This document shows positions 42,401 through 54,540 of a DNA stretch of 64,000 nucleotides, one piece after another. The notes beneath the pieces are model-generated. The model was given only the letters and a program-made list of their open reading frames with translations, had not been told where the DNA came from and did no database searches. Position 1 is the first letter of the stretch. Every line of letters starts with the position of its first letter. Source of the DNA: Patagioenas fasciata (Eukaryota; Chordata; Aves; Columbiformes; Columbidae); assembly GCF_037038585.1 (NCBI RefSeq), contig NC_092526.1, positions 6,720,001-6,784,000 of the forward strand. Direction: 5' to 3'. Position numbers and translations under genes: made by a program.

Positions 42401-44265
42401 TGTATCTTGATCTCCCACCTATATTATGCAGTGAAAATTATTTCTCTAGCCTGAACTTTCATGAGAAGCTAAGAGATTTCTGGCAGAGGCCATATAAATG
42501 CCTCAGCTAGAGAGGAAAATTCATTATATGTGTTGAAATTCTGACAACGTTAAGGGAACAAAGAAAATCAAGTGGGTGTGAATATTTCGTATGTTTCTTC
42601 CTGTGCAATTTTAGGTGTTAGTTGGGAATAAAAATTATTCAGCGAAAAGTTTAATTTTTGAGGTTCATGATGTTCCTTTAAAAAGAAAAAAGAAAACAAA
42701 ACAATCATTTAACATTCTTCCTCCAGCAATGGGAGAACAAAGCAGGCTAAAATCACTGAAGAAGTGGACATTCCCACACCACTAAATAAACCCTTTGCCT
42801 TGGTGTACATGGGGGATGAGGAAAGAGAGATGCCAAAATTTGGCCTAGACTATATTTCCCTAGAGGCACAGAGAGATATTGATGGAAATAACAACCATTA
42901 CATAACATGTGATTAAGAAATCAGGATATGCTCTTTTTTTCTCATTTTAAGAATGTAACAGGCTGGACAGGAACCACCTGAGAAAGCCAACGGCAGGAAG
43001 AGTGGGGAGAAATCATCCCAGCCAAAACTTCTGAAGTGTGGGCTTGCATCGTTTGCTCTACAGCATTTTTATCATAGCAAAAATACTCATATGAAGAAGA
43101 ACAGCCTTGATCATCTTGGGCAGAAGGCTATTACATAAACAAGTATATATTTAATTGCCGTCTTTTGCTATCTGGAAGGACTTTCCTCCCGTTTCTAATT
43201 GGAGGTGGGTCTAAACTCAAGAGCACTCAGCACAAAAAGGCCCTTGAAGTTCCCTGTCTAAGGACATACAGTTGCACTGCCTCTTTGAGCAACTTCAGAT
43301 AGGTGCTGTGAATGGCAAGTCAAGAAGCTGCATTATCATTAGCTTCCACCTGAGGGTAAAACGAAATAACACTGTCTGACCTTCGATGGATCAGAAACAC
43401 TGGCTATCAAGCAAATGGCAGTAAAATATCCCGAACTACTCTGCTGATGTTAACCACTTCTGGTATCCTGCCTGCCTCATAAGACACACCAAAGTTAAGC
43501 TCCGCTTGCGGGAGCACAGTCTCCACAGGACAGGACAAGGCAGCCACAGACCCTGTGCTGCAGTTATTGATGCCCATCCAAGGACTGGAAATGGTTTTCC
43601 ATTGCTGGACCATCCTGGACTATCCGTTTGCTGGTTTGAAATGTCAGGTTGTAGCTATCTTAATCATGACCCACCTTGCTGCCAGCAAATGACCTCCATG
43701 CGGATGTGTCTTGCACATCTGTAAAAGTGAGGTGTTGCTTCCTTCTTCCCACGTGACACAAATCTATGGTGTGACACGGTCCTGCTCTGCCTGCTGCTGT
43801 ACCTTGCCAAGCTGTTGTTACCCACCAGGCAGGGCCGTGAACAATCTGCCCAGCACTTAAGCACCATCTCGCCCTGGTGACATCCAGTGACAAACTAACT
43901 GTCCCTTTGCTACAGACAGCTGCTATTTGGGACTGTATTTGTGTCCTCTGTACAGTGTAGGGTATGTACAGGCATTTCCCTTCTTTGGCTTCTCCTTTCA
44001 TACTGGACACTGCAATTTGTGCTTTGGCTTTCTTCCTAATGACTGTATTACTAGCTCTATTTTCATCTGTTCTCAGCTGTTTATTTTTCACGGGGTTATT
44101 TTGGCTGCTCTGTGTCTCACAAATTGAGTAGCTGAACCAAGTCCACAAATGCTGACTGAGAAAGCATGTTGAGCAGGGCTGTCTCTGACCAGCATCATTT
44201 TCACCCTCACATGTGCTGCTGCTCCTTGCCCATGCCAGCATCCCGACTGCTGTCCTGCTGCATTC
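39427..44265. other. Intergenic, nothing certain recognised
   Basis: Contains the doubtful CR1-like remnant at 41.2 kb and otherwise unannotated sequence. No exon could be supported. Confidence 0.5.
41165..41290 (-). mobile_element. Possible very old CR1-like remnant
   Basis: The words ATCATAAAATCATAAT, then AGGTCTCCTTGTCCAACC, recall the inverted 3' end of CR1 (ATAGAATCATAGAAT and AAGTCCAACC). The intervening sequence does not align convincingly, so this may be chance. Confidence 0.25.
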
Positions 44266-44466
44266 CCAAACACACGGTGGCACAGCGAGGAGCAGAGTGA
44301 CCACATCAAACGCACGGTGGCACAGCGAGGAGCAGAGTGTCCACATCGAACGCACGGTGGCACAGCGAGGAGCAGAGTGTCCACATCAAATGTACGGTGG
44401 CACAGTGAGGAGCAGAGTGACCACATCGAATGCATGGTGGCACAGTGAGGAGCAGAGTGACCACAT
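44266..44466. repeat. 40-bp minisatellite, five copies
   Basis: The word ACGGTGG (ATGGTGG in the last copy) recurs at exactly 40-bp spacing (copies begin at 44273, 44313, 44353, 44393 and 44433). Each copy also carries GGCACAG, GAGGAGCAGAGTG and CCACATC-like words. The array is almost perfect apart from a few transitions. Because 40 is not a multiple of three, a frame through it cycles through all three readings. No reading frame on the minus strand meets a stop inside it, which inflates the open frame at 43,660-44,355. Confidence 0.97.
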
Positions 44467-47400
44467 GGCCTGAGGCATGAGTCTCCATTTGCGACACCTA
44501 GTTTGTGCTTCCTGATATGCAGAAGGTGTTTAACATGTTATGTGTCTCTTTATGGGTTATTCCAGCCTTAATTACAAAGTCTGAATTGTTGCACAGAAGC
44601 TGTTCTCTTGAATGTGCTCCCTGCAGGAACAGGAGGCTTTGTCCCTCAGTCAGTTTTTTTGTTTATATCCAGGACATCTGAGCAAAGCAGCTGACACTCT
44701 TCACCATTCAAGGTGGTTGGTCCCACCATTTGTTGTCTAGCTGTTACCCACTCAGCAGCCCACCGGCGCTCTCATCTTTTGGTACAGCTAATGGAAATGT
44801 GACTCGCAAAGGCATGGGAGAGGTCTAGGGGGCCTCAATGGGCTTATGGAGGGGAAAGGATCTGTGTGACACCAGTTGTCTCCTGGTCTCCTAACAGCTT
44901 CAGACCACAGAGACCTGCTAATTAGGCATGACAGGGATGGAGCCATCATGAGTTCACTTCTCACAGACCTCCCTTGGTTTTTGGGAAAGCCTCATTTACA
45001 TATACATATTCCAGAAAATGTCTCTGGAGAGCCCACACTGCAATCATCATCAGGTACGAGCCCTTCAGTCTGCAACTGCATAGGAGTTCGCTGCCTCCCC
45101 ACTGCCCTTCAACAGCCAGAATGGGAATTTCCATCTGCACCATGCAGACTGGCTCCAGATTGTTCGTGTGGAGGGAATGAACTGAGAAACAGGGAAGGAG
45201 CCCTCACCTTCTGCTTTCCTGGGAGCAAAGACTTCTCAAAGGTCCTATTTTCTTCTGGCTTACTTGAAATCCTTGAGGGAACGAGGGAAGGAAGGATATT
45301 AGGAGATTCCCTAAGAGCAAATAAAGCAGAAGCACCTCATTGCCCAGGGAAAAGCAAGTGGATAAAGGCAGAAATGAGTGATCTCCATTCAGCTCTTCCA
45401 ACTAAATAAAGCTGAAAGCTGAAAAATTAAATAAAGCTGCCTATCTCCTAAGCTTTGGAAGAGGAAGAAACACAGGTTATGTGCATGTGTTGTTACTAGG
45501 AAGTCTGAGCTAGAAAACAGTTTTCCAACAATTTTACCCCCCTTCCAGCCAGTTTTAGCAGCAACCCAGGATCTCTGGTGGGCAATAGCCCACTTCCCAG
45601 TAGAAAGAACGCTATGGAAGTTGCACACAGTTTTTAATGTTTAAGGACACAAAATCAATTGGAAGTGGGTGCTGGCTTCCACACTCAATTTTAGGACATC
45701 ACTCGGAGAACAGGAGCAAGTGGGAGAGTTTCCATTAGCCCTGGAAATCTCATCAATGGTTGGAAAATCATTATAAACAATCGTGCACTCCAGTAAATGT
45801 ATTAATAACCCCGTCTCACTCATTTCTCATGTCTCTGTAAGAAGATACAGATTTGTCATCAGTAAGGTCGTATCTTGGTCTCAAATCCACCTGTCCTTTA
45901 GAGACACACAAACATCCACATGGTTTTGAGCACCTTAACAGAGCAAGCTCTGAACCATAAGCTCTCCCTGGAGTAGGAGTATCCGAGGGGCAGGAATCAC
46001 AGGGGGCTCATCCCTATGGGCAAAAGACACCTTAACCAAACTATAGAGTAAGAAGCCATCCTGCCCTATAGCTAGGCGGGAAGGAGCTCCCCAGGGGAGC
46101 ACAGGGCTCCTCGTCCTGGGTGCAAAGAGAGGGTAGTGTGGGCAAATTCACCCAAAAGCTAGTGGGCGGCCACACTAAAGAACTGTTTGGTCAATGAGAA
46201 GGTGTCTGCTGGTTTTGACGGGCTTTATTGTCATTTGCCAAGCTTAATGCTGCATGGAGTGCCCTTTTTCTGCCCTTGTTCTGCTCAGACTGAGGGAGTG
46301 TGATGCCTTCTGCCAGCTGGAATCTGAATTAAAAAGAAAAAGAGGTTATTTTTTGCATCTTTTAAAAATCCCAGGACTGAGCAAAGTTAGGAACAGCCCT
46401 GACTGCAGCTCAGTAGAAATCAAGAGGCTGTTTTCAAATTTTGTAGGTTCACTCCAGGGCTCCAGCTAAGTGAAGTCAAGGCAGGGTTTGTAATGCACAA
46501 TTTAATCAGTGAATTTGTAGATCTCAAAAGGTGTGCTTAATTTAATATTGTTTCTAATAGCTATTGTCTTCATGCTTGCCTGTTTCGCTGGTGTTTTTCC
46601 CTTTTGTAATTACTTGAATGGGCATTTCCAGGTGCACTGCATATATTAGCAAGCACTTTCATTTTGGTAATGTGAGACACTTTCGGTGTTTATTTCTTCA
46701 TTGCCCTAATACTTACTTTATTAAAGGTCTTGATTCTTCTAAAGGAGAAAAATGCACATTTGCCACTGATTTCTGCCTCATTTTCCTCTCCTGCCTTATG
46801 AAGCCCATGAAAATAGAAGAGTTAAATTACTTACTGGCCAGAGTTAGACCAGATTTGAATTATCAGACAAAAGTAAAACTAAAAGGGGACGCTTGGCCAA
46901 CATCTGTTCTCATCCCTTATGGGGATGACAAGTAAGCACTTGTGGAACTTAAAGCCATTCCCCTGGTCACCAGGACCTTGGGGCTGTTTTAAGCTCTGTT
47001 AGGGGTACCTGCACTGCTCATTTCCTACACCCCATTACCATCCCTTAGCGTTAATGTGGGTTTTTCCACCCCTTGCCCTGCAGCCAGGGACTTGTGGGGT
47101 GCAGGGGACCAAGCCTTGCCCGGCCACCCCAGGCTGTGCCAGCTTCCAGCAGCAGCTGACAACCTTCATCCCGCTGCTGAGCAGCATTTGTTGTACATGC
47201 ACATCATCCCTTTGCCACATGCTAGTCTAATTTTCAGCTTAGCTGTTTATTAGCATTATTGCAAACATGGCTCTTCATCTCCTATTAAATGGTAGTGCAG
47301 CCACTGCGCTCCCACGTGAAGCCTGCAAAGCACTTGGTTCACTAAATTACCCTGCAAATGTCAAACTTGCTCTGTATTATTAGCTGTACATCTTACATCC

Positions 47401-48949
47401 TCTTTATTAGGATTCTGTGTCTTGAGGGTGCCCTGTGGCATATAGACTTTTTAAAATACAAACCAGCATCATTTCGCTGTTTAAAAGAGCATTTAATTAA
47501 ACTGGATTCATTGCTTGTATGGGGCAAGTTAAAGGAAAACTAAATAGATGGCATATGATTACATGTTATTGAGAAGAGTGACTGCTCCAGAGACCAAACT
47601 CTTTTAACACAACATTAAGCTGAGCTCATTTCATATGCGCAGGTAAGCTCTGGCCTGCAAGGAGAACATATTTTGAGAAGATCAGCAGAATGGTTATGGG
47701 CACTAAACAGCTTTTAACAAAATGTGTGTTTCAGGGAAGAAACCTTTCCTAAGCTAGACTTAAATATGCTAATGGCAGAAATCAAAGCTTGGCTCTGACT
47801 CTAGGTAACCTTTCAAAAATCACTACTTTTATAGCGTCAGATGTAAATGAAAAGATGGGCTTTGTTTATTTTTTCACAAGCTATAAATTAACAAAGAGCA
47901 ACAGCGAGTATAAAAATAATATTGGAAGTGCTTTGTAGTCTTGAGCCGTTGATCACATCATGACTTTTTAATGTTTTTTACGAAAGCAAAAGGAATTGTA
48001 ATTAAAAACTCCATTACACGATATCCTATTCCCTACTCCATTTATGTTAACAGTCAGTACAATGGGATTTTTTAAGAGGAGCACTTACCAAATTTCCTTT
48101 CCAGGCATCTTAAGCTGTTTTTTGAAAGTCCACTGCACCTGTGTCCTTCTCCAACCTCATCTTTAAAATTCACCATGGCTGTGAGCCTACAACGCCTTAA
48201 GCAGTGGTGTGGCACTCAGAGGGCAAAAGTTGCTTCTTTTTACATGGATTGCAGCCATCTCGTTGTACTCCTGTAGCTACCGACTGCTCTGAGGTTAAGA
48301 TTGCTTTTGGTAGTTTTGCCCATTTGTTTGGAGGAGGGATAAGGGTTTGGGTGTGCATCACTACCTGGCACTGTTTGGGTGTCACAGCCCTCTCCCCCCT
48401 TCCTTTCTATGCACCCTCCTTGCCTGTTGATTTACCTGTTAGAAGGTTAAAGCCACCGTGGTGACAAGCTCCAGATCAAGCTTCAAATCCTCACAAGGAC
48501 ACCGCATCTGTTTTCTCTGCGTGCAAGTGAGCATGCACTGCTAGAGCCTCAGAGCAGCAGCTCACAGCATGAGGTTCATAACCGAAAAGCATTAGGTGAT
48601 TGAGATCTTGTATCTAAACTGGAGTGACCTGTTCCTTCTAATAAAGTATCTTAAAATCAGGCTGTCTGGCACGGTAGATACTGGCGGGACCAGTGCTGTG
48701 TGTCCCCAGTATGCGTTCCCTGAGCACCACTGCATTGCATGTAAATAATCCACGTCAGTGGTGAGGACATCGCTGTGGGAGGATTTGGCTCACCAACCTC
48801 CTCCAAATCACGTGGAGAACACAAGGAAGGGGTTTCTCTCCTGTGAAGTAGATACACTCAAGGTGAGGCTGAACCATCTCCCTCCAGTTTGACCCCTAGG
48901 TATGAAGATGCCTAATGATTGGAATAAAAGTCTACGTCCTAAAAATGGT
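44467..48949. other. Intergenic, nothing recognised
   Basis: The open frame at 44,876-45,409 (177 codons, plus) ends next to an AATAAA but matches nothing I know, and no splice structure supports it. The rest is AT-rich and unremarkable. Confidence 0.5.
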
Positions 48950-48974
48950 GGGGCTTAACTCCTCTGCTCAGCCT

Positions 48975-49055
48975 TGCCCCGAACGGGTGCCGGCGGCTCT
49001 GCCTGCTGCCCTCAGGACTCCTGGCACGGCCTCGGGGCACCTTGGTGCCGGGAGC
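48975..49055. promoter_or_regulatory. Small CpG-dense cluster
   Basis: Seven CpGs fall within about 75 bp, around GTGCCGGCGGC and GTGCCGGGAG words. It is isolated in the desert like the cluster near 39.3 kb. Confidence 0.3.
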
Positions 49056-52000
49056 TACAGCCTGAGCCCCTGGGCTCCTCCAAGGGTTTGGGCTGTCCTT
49101 GATTAATAAACAGAGTAACTTTAGTCTGCACATTAGGCCAGACATGTTCCTCTATGTAGGTCAGTGAGAGCCTTGGGAGTGAAGAAGTGTGCTCTGAGAA
49201 AAAAAATAAGGGAAAAGACCTTCCTATTTTAAAGTTGTTTTAATTGATTTCCATGCCTTTCATACCATTTGAGAGGAAGCTTTTCCCGGGAAGTGCCACT
49301 TGCCCTGCTCACACCTTTTCTGGGAAGAGCTGGAGATCTCAGCCTCTCCTGCACCGCAGCCCGGGCTCAGAACAGCTCTGCTTCTCTTGGGGTCCCTCTG
49401 TAGCTTATCTCGTCTTCTCAGTGTGTCTACTTTTTATCTTTCTTTTTTGATTGTAAAAGAAATTGAGCCCTTCCATGCATTGCTAATGCGAGCATGCTGC
49501 CATGTAAGACATGAGAAACTGAATTATAGCAAACAAAGTGAAACAAATAAGGCAGTCTTGGAGCAGCTCTGCCTTCCAAATAGAAGTGTGGTTGTCCAGA
49601 GATCGAGCTTACAACTTCTGGGCTTTGAAACAGGCTCTTAAACAGAGACCTTGTGTCTTTTTTGTTCGTTAACACAATCCACCCTCAGGGCACATCAGTA
49701 CAGCCATAGTTTGGAGGCAAGTTGTAGCCAATACAGTAATGTGCGGGGACATAATTAGCAACATTGGAAGGGCTGCTGTGGGCAGATGGGAGCTGAAAAG
49801 GCTGCGCTTGTTGTGCGACAGGCTTTTATACGTATTGGCCTGGGAGTCTAAAGCAATGTGTGATGAATGACCTTACACATCGATAAGCCATTTGAACAGT
49901 AAACCACGGCATCTGTGTCCCTTGCTTGGTTACAGGGCAGTTGTACCCTCTCTATAAATCATGCCAGAATGAGGTTTCCCTTAGTGATCTGGGTTAACAT
50001 TTCCTGCCGTGTGGGTTCAAATCAGCTGTTCAGCTGGGTGGCCTGAGGTTCACCTGCAAGGTAAGAGACCCCAAAATTCTCTGCTGTGGTCTTTTGCCTT
50101 CCAGCAGACCCTGGTTTCTGCCTCAGGGCACAGCCTCAAAGCCTCTGCAAAGCAAGAGGGGGAGCAGCCAGGACCAGACTCCAGGAACCAGAAATACTGC
50201 AAAGTTGGTGCCGCAAAGCCCCTGCCTTCAGCACAGTAAAAGCTTTTGCGATTTTTTGTTTTGTTTTTTTTTCCAAATGTATTTCTTTATCCCCCATACT
50301 ATTATCTGCTGCCGGGCGTGCAGTGTTACAGCAGCCCATAGGTACTTGACTATTTGTTTCATAATTTGCCTTCTGCCCTTGCAGTATGTCCAGCTGAGCA
50401 GCAGTTCAACTCACTTATCTCAAAATAAATCCCACTCCCAGTAATAGCTTCGGATGGAAATATTCTGTCACTGCTGACTCTCAAGTTTTCTTGGGTTTTG
50501 TTTTCCAGAAAGCTGTAATTTCAGTAAGCTTTAGCATCTTCTCTCACATTGCAAAACCGGAGAGAACCTGTTTTATGTACATGTATAGCAAAAAGCCTTT
50601 TACTCAGAATTTGCTTGGAAATATTACAGTAATTCACCACCACCTGTGTCTTCCCTGGGATTAAATGCACAATGTCAGGGCTCATGCTCCCACGGGCTGT
50701 GCAAGCAAGGTACGAATACTTCTGTGCCATAATTTCTTGTATAGTATCTGCAGTGATGGTCCTTTCAGCTTGGGCTGTAACAAGCTCTAAATGGTTGGAC
50801 TAGCATGATTGTTTATTTGTGTTTCTCTAGCTGTGGTTGCAGATGGGGACCTAGGGAAGAATATCCTATACATCTTATATATAGAGGGCAAGCACATATG
50901 ATAGTTTTCCTGAATATTTTTCCACCTATTTCAGCTCAGGGACCTCCTGCACTGGACACTGGATGTTCCTCCTCAAAACTCTTCTTGTCCACAACGTTGT
51001 TGTCTTGTCTTGAACGCATGAAAAGGCTGAGTAGGGGTCCCAGAGGTCACCCAGCTGCCACGGGAAGAGTCACCTCCCTCTTTAGGCTTTATAGACCTGA
51101 GCAACAGCAGCCATGGGGGAGGCAATTGCTGTCAGCAAACTCATCTGCAATCACTGATCTGAATTTTGATCAAATCCTTGCAGTCCTCTGCCATAAATAA
51201 TGCTCCTTCCCTCACATGGAAAAAAAAAAAAAAAACGAAAAATAAATTGTTATTCATACAACAGATGCACCTAAAAACCACCAAGCAAGATGAAGACTCC
51301 ATTGTGCCAGGCACTATAAAAACAAGCAGTAATCCCCAAAAGAGCTTTTAAAGTAAGAAATTGATAGTTTATTTCTCCTAGTATTTCTCCTAGGAAGACT
51401 AGTCACTGTGAAGCTTTAAAGTACATTTCTATGCAGAGCAGAGAAGCTTGTTGGGCTTTCATTCCTTCCCGTTCCTGGTAGCACACATAAAGCACCAAAC
51501 GCAAAAGCCAAGTGTGACTGCAACTTGAATCTCAGACAGAATGTGTGTGCAAATCCTACCAGACACATCCATTGACATCTGAGCAGAAATTTCTTCCTGA
51601 ATCAGGAAAATGACAACTTGGGCATTGCTTCTCACTTAAAATACCAGCCCTGCAGATGTAGATTTGATTGCGACAGGCTTCATAGAGAGGAGCAATCCCA
51701 AATCCTTACCATAAAAGCATCTTCTGAATCCCTACTACTGTGTCGCATTCATGGACATGCTCAAAACACTTATTTTTAGAGTGGTTTGACTCCTGAACTT
51801 GACTCAGTGAGCTTTGAAGCAGTTTGTTCTAAGCAAGTCATATTCACTATCCTAATCTGACATGAAGCCTGATGGAAAAATCTGTGATCGATTACAGCAG
51901 CAGGACAAAGAGATATGAGAGGAAAGCAACGCAGAAGAGCAGATATCAATCACTGGTTCGCAACAAGCCTAAAGAAGGTAGCTGGTGATATTACCGAATT

Positions 52001-54540
52001 GGAAGGCAGTGTAGCACATCTTTTTGCTGTGTGTAGGTAAACGCTCTGAGCTGCAGACTGTTTGTCTTACAGACAGACCGATTTGGTATGAAAAGTGGAG
52101 TCTGAAGTATGGATTTTGTTGAAAGGGGACAAAATAAACTATTGGATTGTTACTTTGAAAACGGTGTAGCACATAATGACTGTTTGCAGTGGTTTCACAG
52201 CTGTTTATTACCATTATTTTAAAGCTTCCACGTGTTTTTTCCACTTAAAAATTTTAAATGTTTTAATATGAAAAATATGCTGGAACAAATTTGTATTGAA
52301 TACCAAATAGCAGACAGGATCAACAAACTCTTTAATGTTGAGTTAGCTTTTTTTCTCATTGCTGGACAAGATCACACTTCAAAGCAAATTAAAAATGTGA
52401 AGCCAAATTCTGATTGCAACGCAGGCAACAGAAATCCTCCTGTCAGCCTCAATAAAAGCAGGTGTAAGTTTTCAGAATTAGTCCAGTCCATCCAATTCAC
52501 GTGTCTTTCTGTCTTTATCTAATCTAATACATGGTCGTGAGATGAATTACAGAAGCGGATGATAAATTGCATTGCTATTCATTTTTGGCAAGATGACCTA
52601 GACTCTGGCCACTAATTCATCTCCGCCAGGAACCATTGTAACACACCAGATCCTTGAAACAGCATCCAAATAATGTCATTTCATTTTAAGAAAACAAAGA
52701 AATTATACCTGCTGGCAAATATCCTGTTTACCTTCATCAAAATAAATACCTCATTGACACCTCTGCAAAATCACTGGTATAAAAATATCAAAATGTATTT
52801 ATAGCATGAAGAGTCTCAAAGATATTAGGTCCTTCTAGTCTCTTGAGTGGGAAACTATCACATGGTTTATGTTCAGGGATGTCAAAGTGGGAAAGGATGA
52901 TATGCCTTTGGTTTAGGGATTTCAGAGAATCATTAATTTGGTTATTTTTGTGTTGGTTTTTTGGCTAGAGACTTCATAATATAGATAGTGTACACAAAAC
53001 TGAGTAAGAAACCAGCAATATGCTGTAATATCTTTTTTCCAGTGCTTATTTAGAACAGATCACCACTCTTGAATAAAAGCACCATGCTGAATCACACCAG
53101 CACCGCCTTGAACCCACACCTTCATGCATCTCTTTTAGGTACCATTCATATCCACCTGTGAGTGGAAAGAGAAATATCCCTTTACAGCAAAGGGGAAAGG
53201 TATCTTCTTTTCCTTTACACACACCAGATCCATCTCTGCCTTCCCCATGAACTCTGCTGGGTAGCAAAGGCTGGTAGTGAAGTGCCTCTTGATGTGCAGA
53301 CGAATTGGGAAGATGTGAATGCGAGGGGTTGGGAGGTACGAGCTAAGAAGGTTGAGTTTGTGAGTTGTAGGAGAGCTCCCCGTTGCCACTAGCAGTAAGG
53401 AGCACTGGAACACTGCAACACAAAAGCTGGTGTCAAGCCCATGGATTGATAGTTAACACCCTTTGTATCAGCACGAGCATGAGCTGCTGGATGTGCCAGG
53501 GTGGTGGTGGGCACCGAGCTCCATCCTGAGCCAGCGCCACGTCCCAGCCCAATGTCCCACCACTCTGCTGCTGAGGGAGAGGGGAGGCAGTGAGCTGGTG
53601 GCAATTTTGGCTGGAGGAGACCTGTTAGTACCCGTGCCCCGGGCTCAATGCCAGCCTGGGTAATTGCTTTCTGCTCCTCAGTGTTGCCACTTACACTGCC
53701 GACAGCCGCCTCCTCCTCCTTGTCCTGCCGTAAATCACCATGAAATGGTGCTGTGAACCATCCAACAGCTGCTGAATTTCACCCAGGAGATCGCTACACC
53801 TCAGCAGTAAGTGAAGTCGTTTTGCATATCAAGATTTTAAAGGGACATTTTGAGATGGAAGACACTACTGATGTGTAAAGATGATTATTATATTTACTGC
53901 AAAATCCACAATCCACCCCATGAAAACATAAGCAGAACTTCAAGACAGAGCATATACCGCAGGATGCTGTGAAAACTTGACCTTGCTGGTGGGAGGGAAA
54001 GTTTTCCTGGTGATTTCAGGGGGGTGAAGGCTTCATCCTACACAATTTAGGAGCAGTTGAGGCGTAATGGTTCCGTCCAACTAATTGGATGGATTGCTAT
54101 AGGCACTGGAGAAATATGATAGACAGATGCATTCAGCTAGATAGATATCCCTTGGTGTAATGAGCTGAAGTCAATTACGGAGTTAAATTGAGAAAGATTT
54201 GACCTGATGTCATTTATATCTCGAGTCATAATTAACACTTAAAGTTCAACTCTATGGCAATTTCTTTTAATAACACTTAAAACCTATATCGAGCTCAAAG
54301 AATTGCATAGACACGATGAAGGATGACTTGAGTGGATGCCAGAATTTCAGCATTAGCAATTAAGCCTCAAAACACCTTTGCAAGGCATGTGGGTAGCAGC
54401 ATCTCTCTTTAGTTTCTCCTTTGAAGAGAAGCAGGATTTGACCAATGCCTCCCCAAAGTCCATGGCACCGGGAGATAAGGACTGAGGCTTTTTCAGCTGC
54501 TAAACCAGTGAACACTCAGCTCAGCCTGGCCTCAATCTTT
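49056..54540. other. Intergenic, nothing recognised
   Basis: Mixed sequence with an A tract at 51.2 kb and a modestly GC-rich patch at about 53.5-53.7 kb. Open frames of up to 131 codons are unfamiliar. Confidence 0.5.
51220..51250. repeat. A tract
   Basis: About 16 uninterrupted A residues are followed by CGAAAAATAAATTG. An ATAAAT word lies about 25 bp before it, which is faintly like a retroposed mRNA tail. No recognisable gene precedes it and no clear target-site duplication was found. Confidence 0.5.

Noticed and set aside
50785..50815. CR1-like words TGGTTGGACTAGCATGATT
   Set aside because: The match is about 20 bp only and neither flank continues the CR1 order, so chance is the simpler reading.
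51160..51250. Processed pseudogene suggested by ATAAAT then a 16-A run
   Set aside because: No recognisable coding or RNA gene precedes the A run and I found no target-site duplication.
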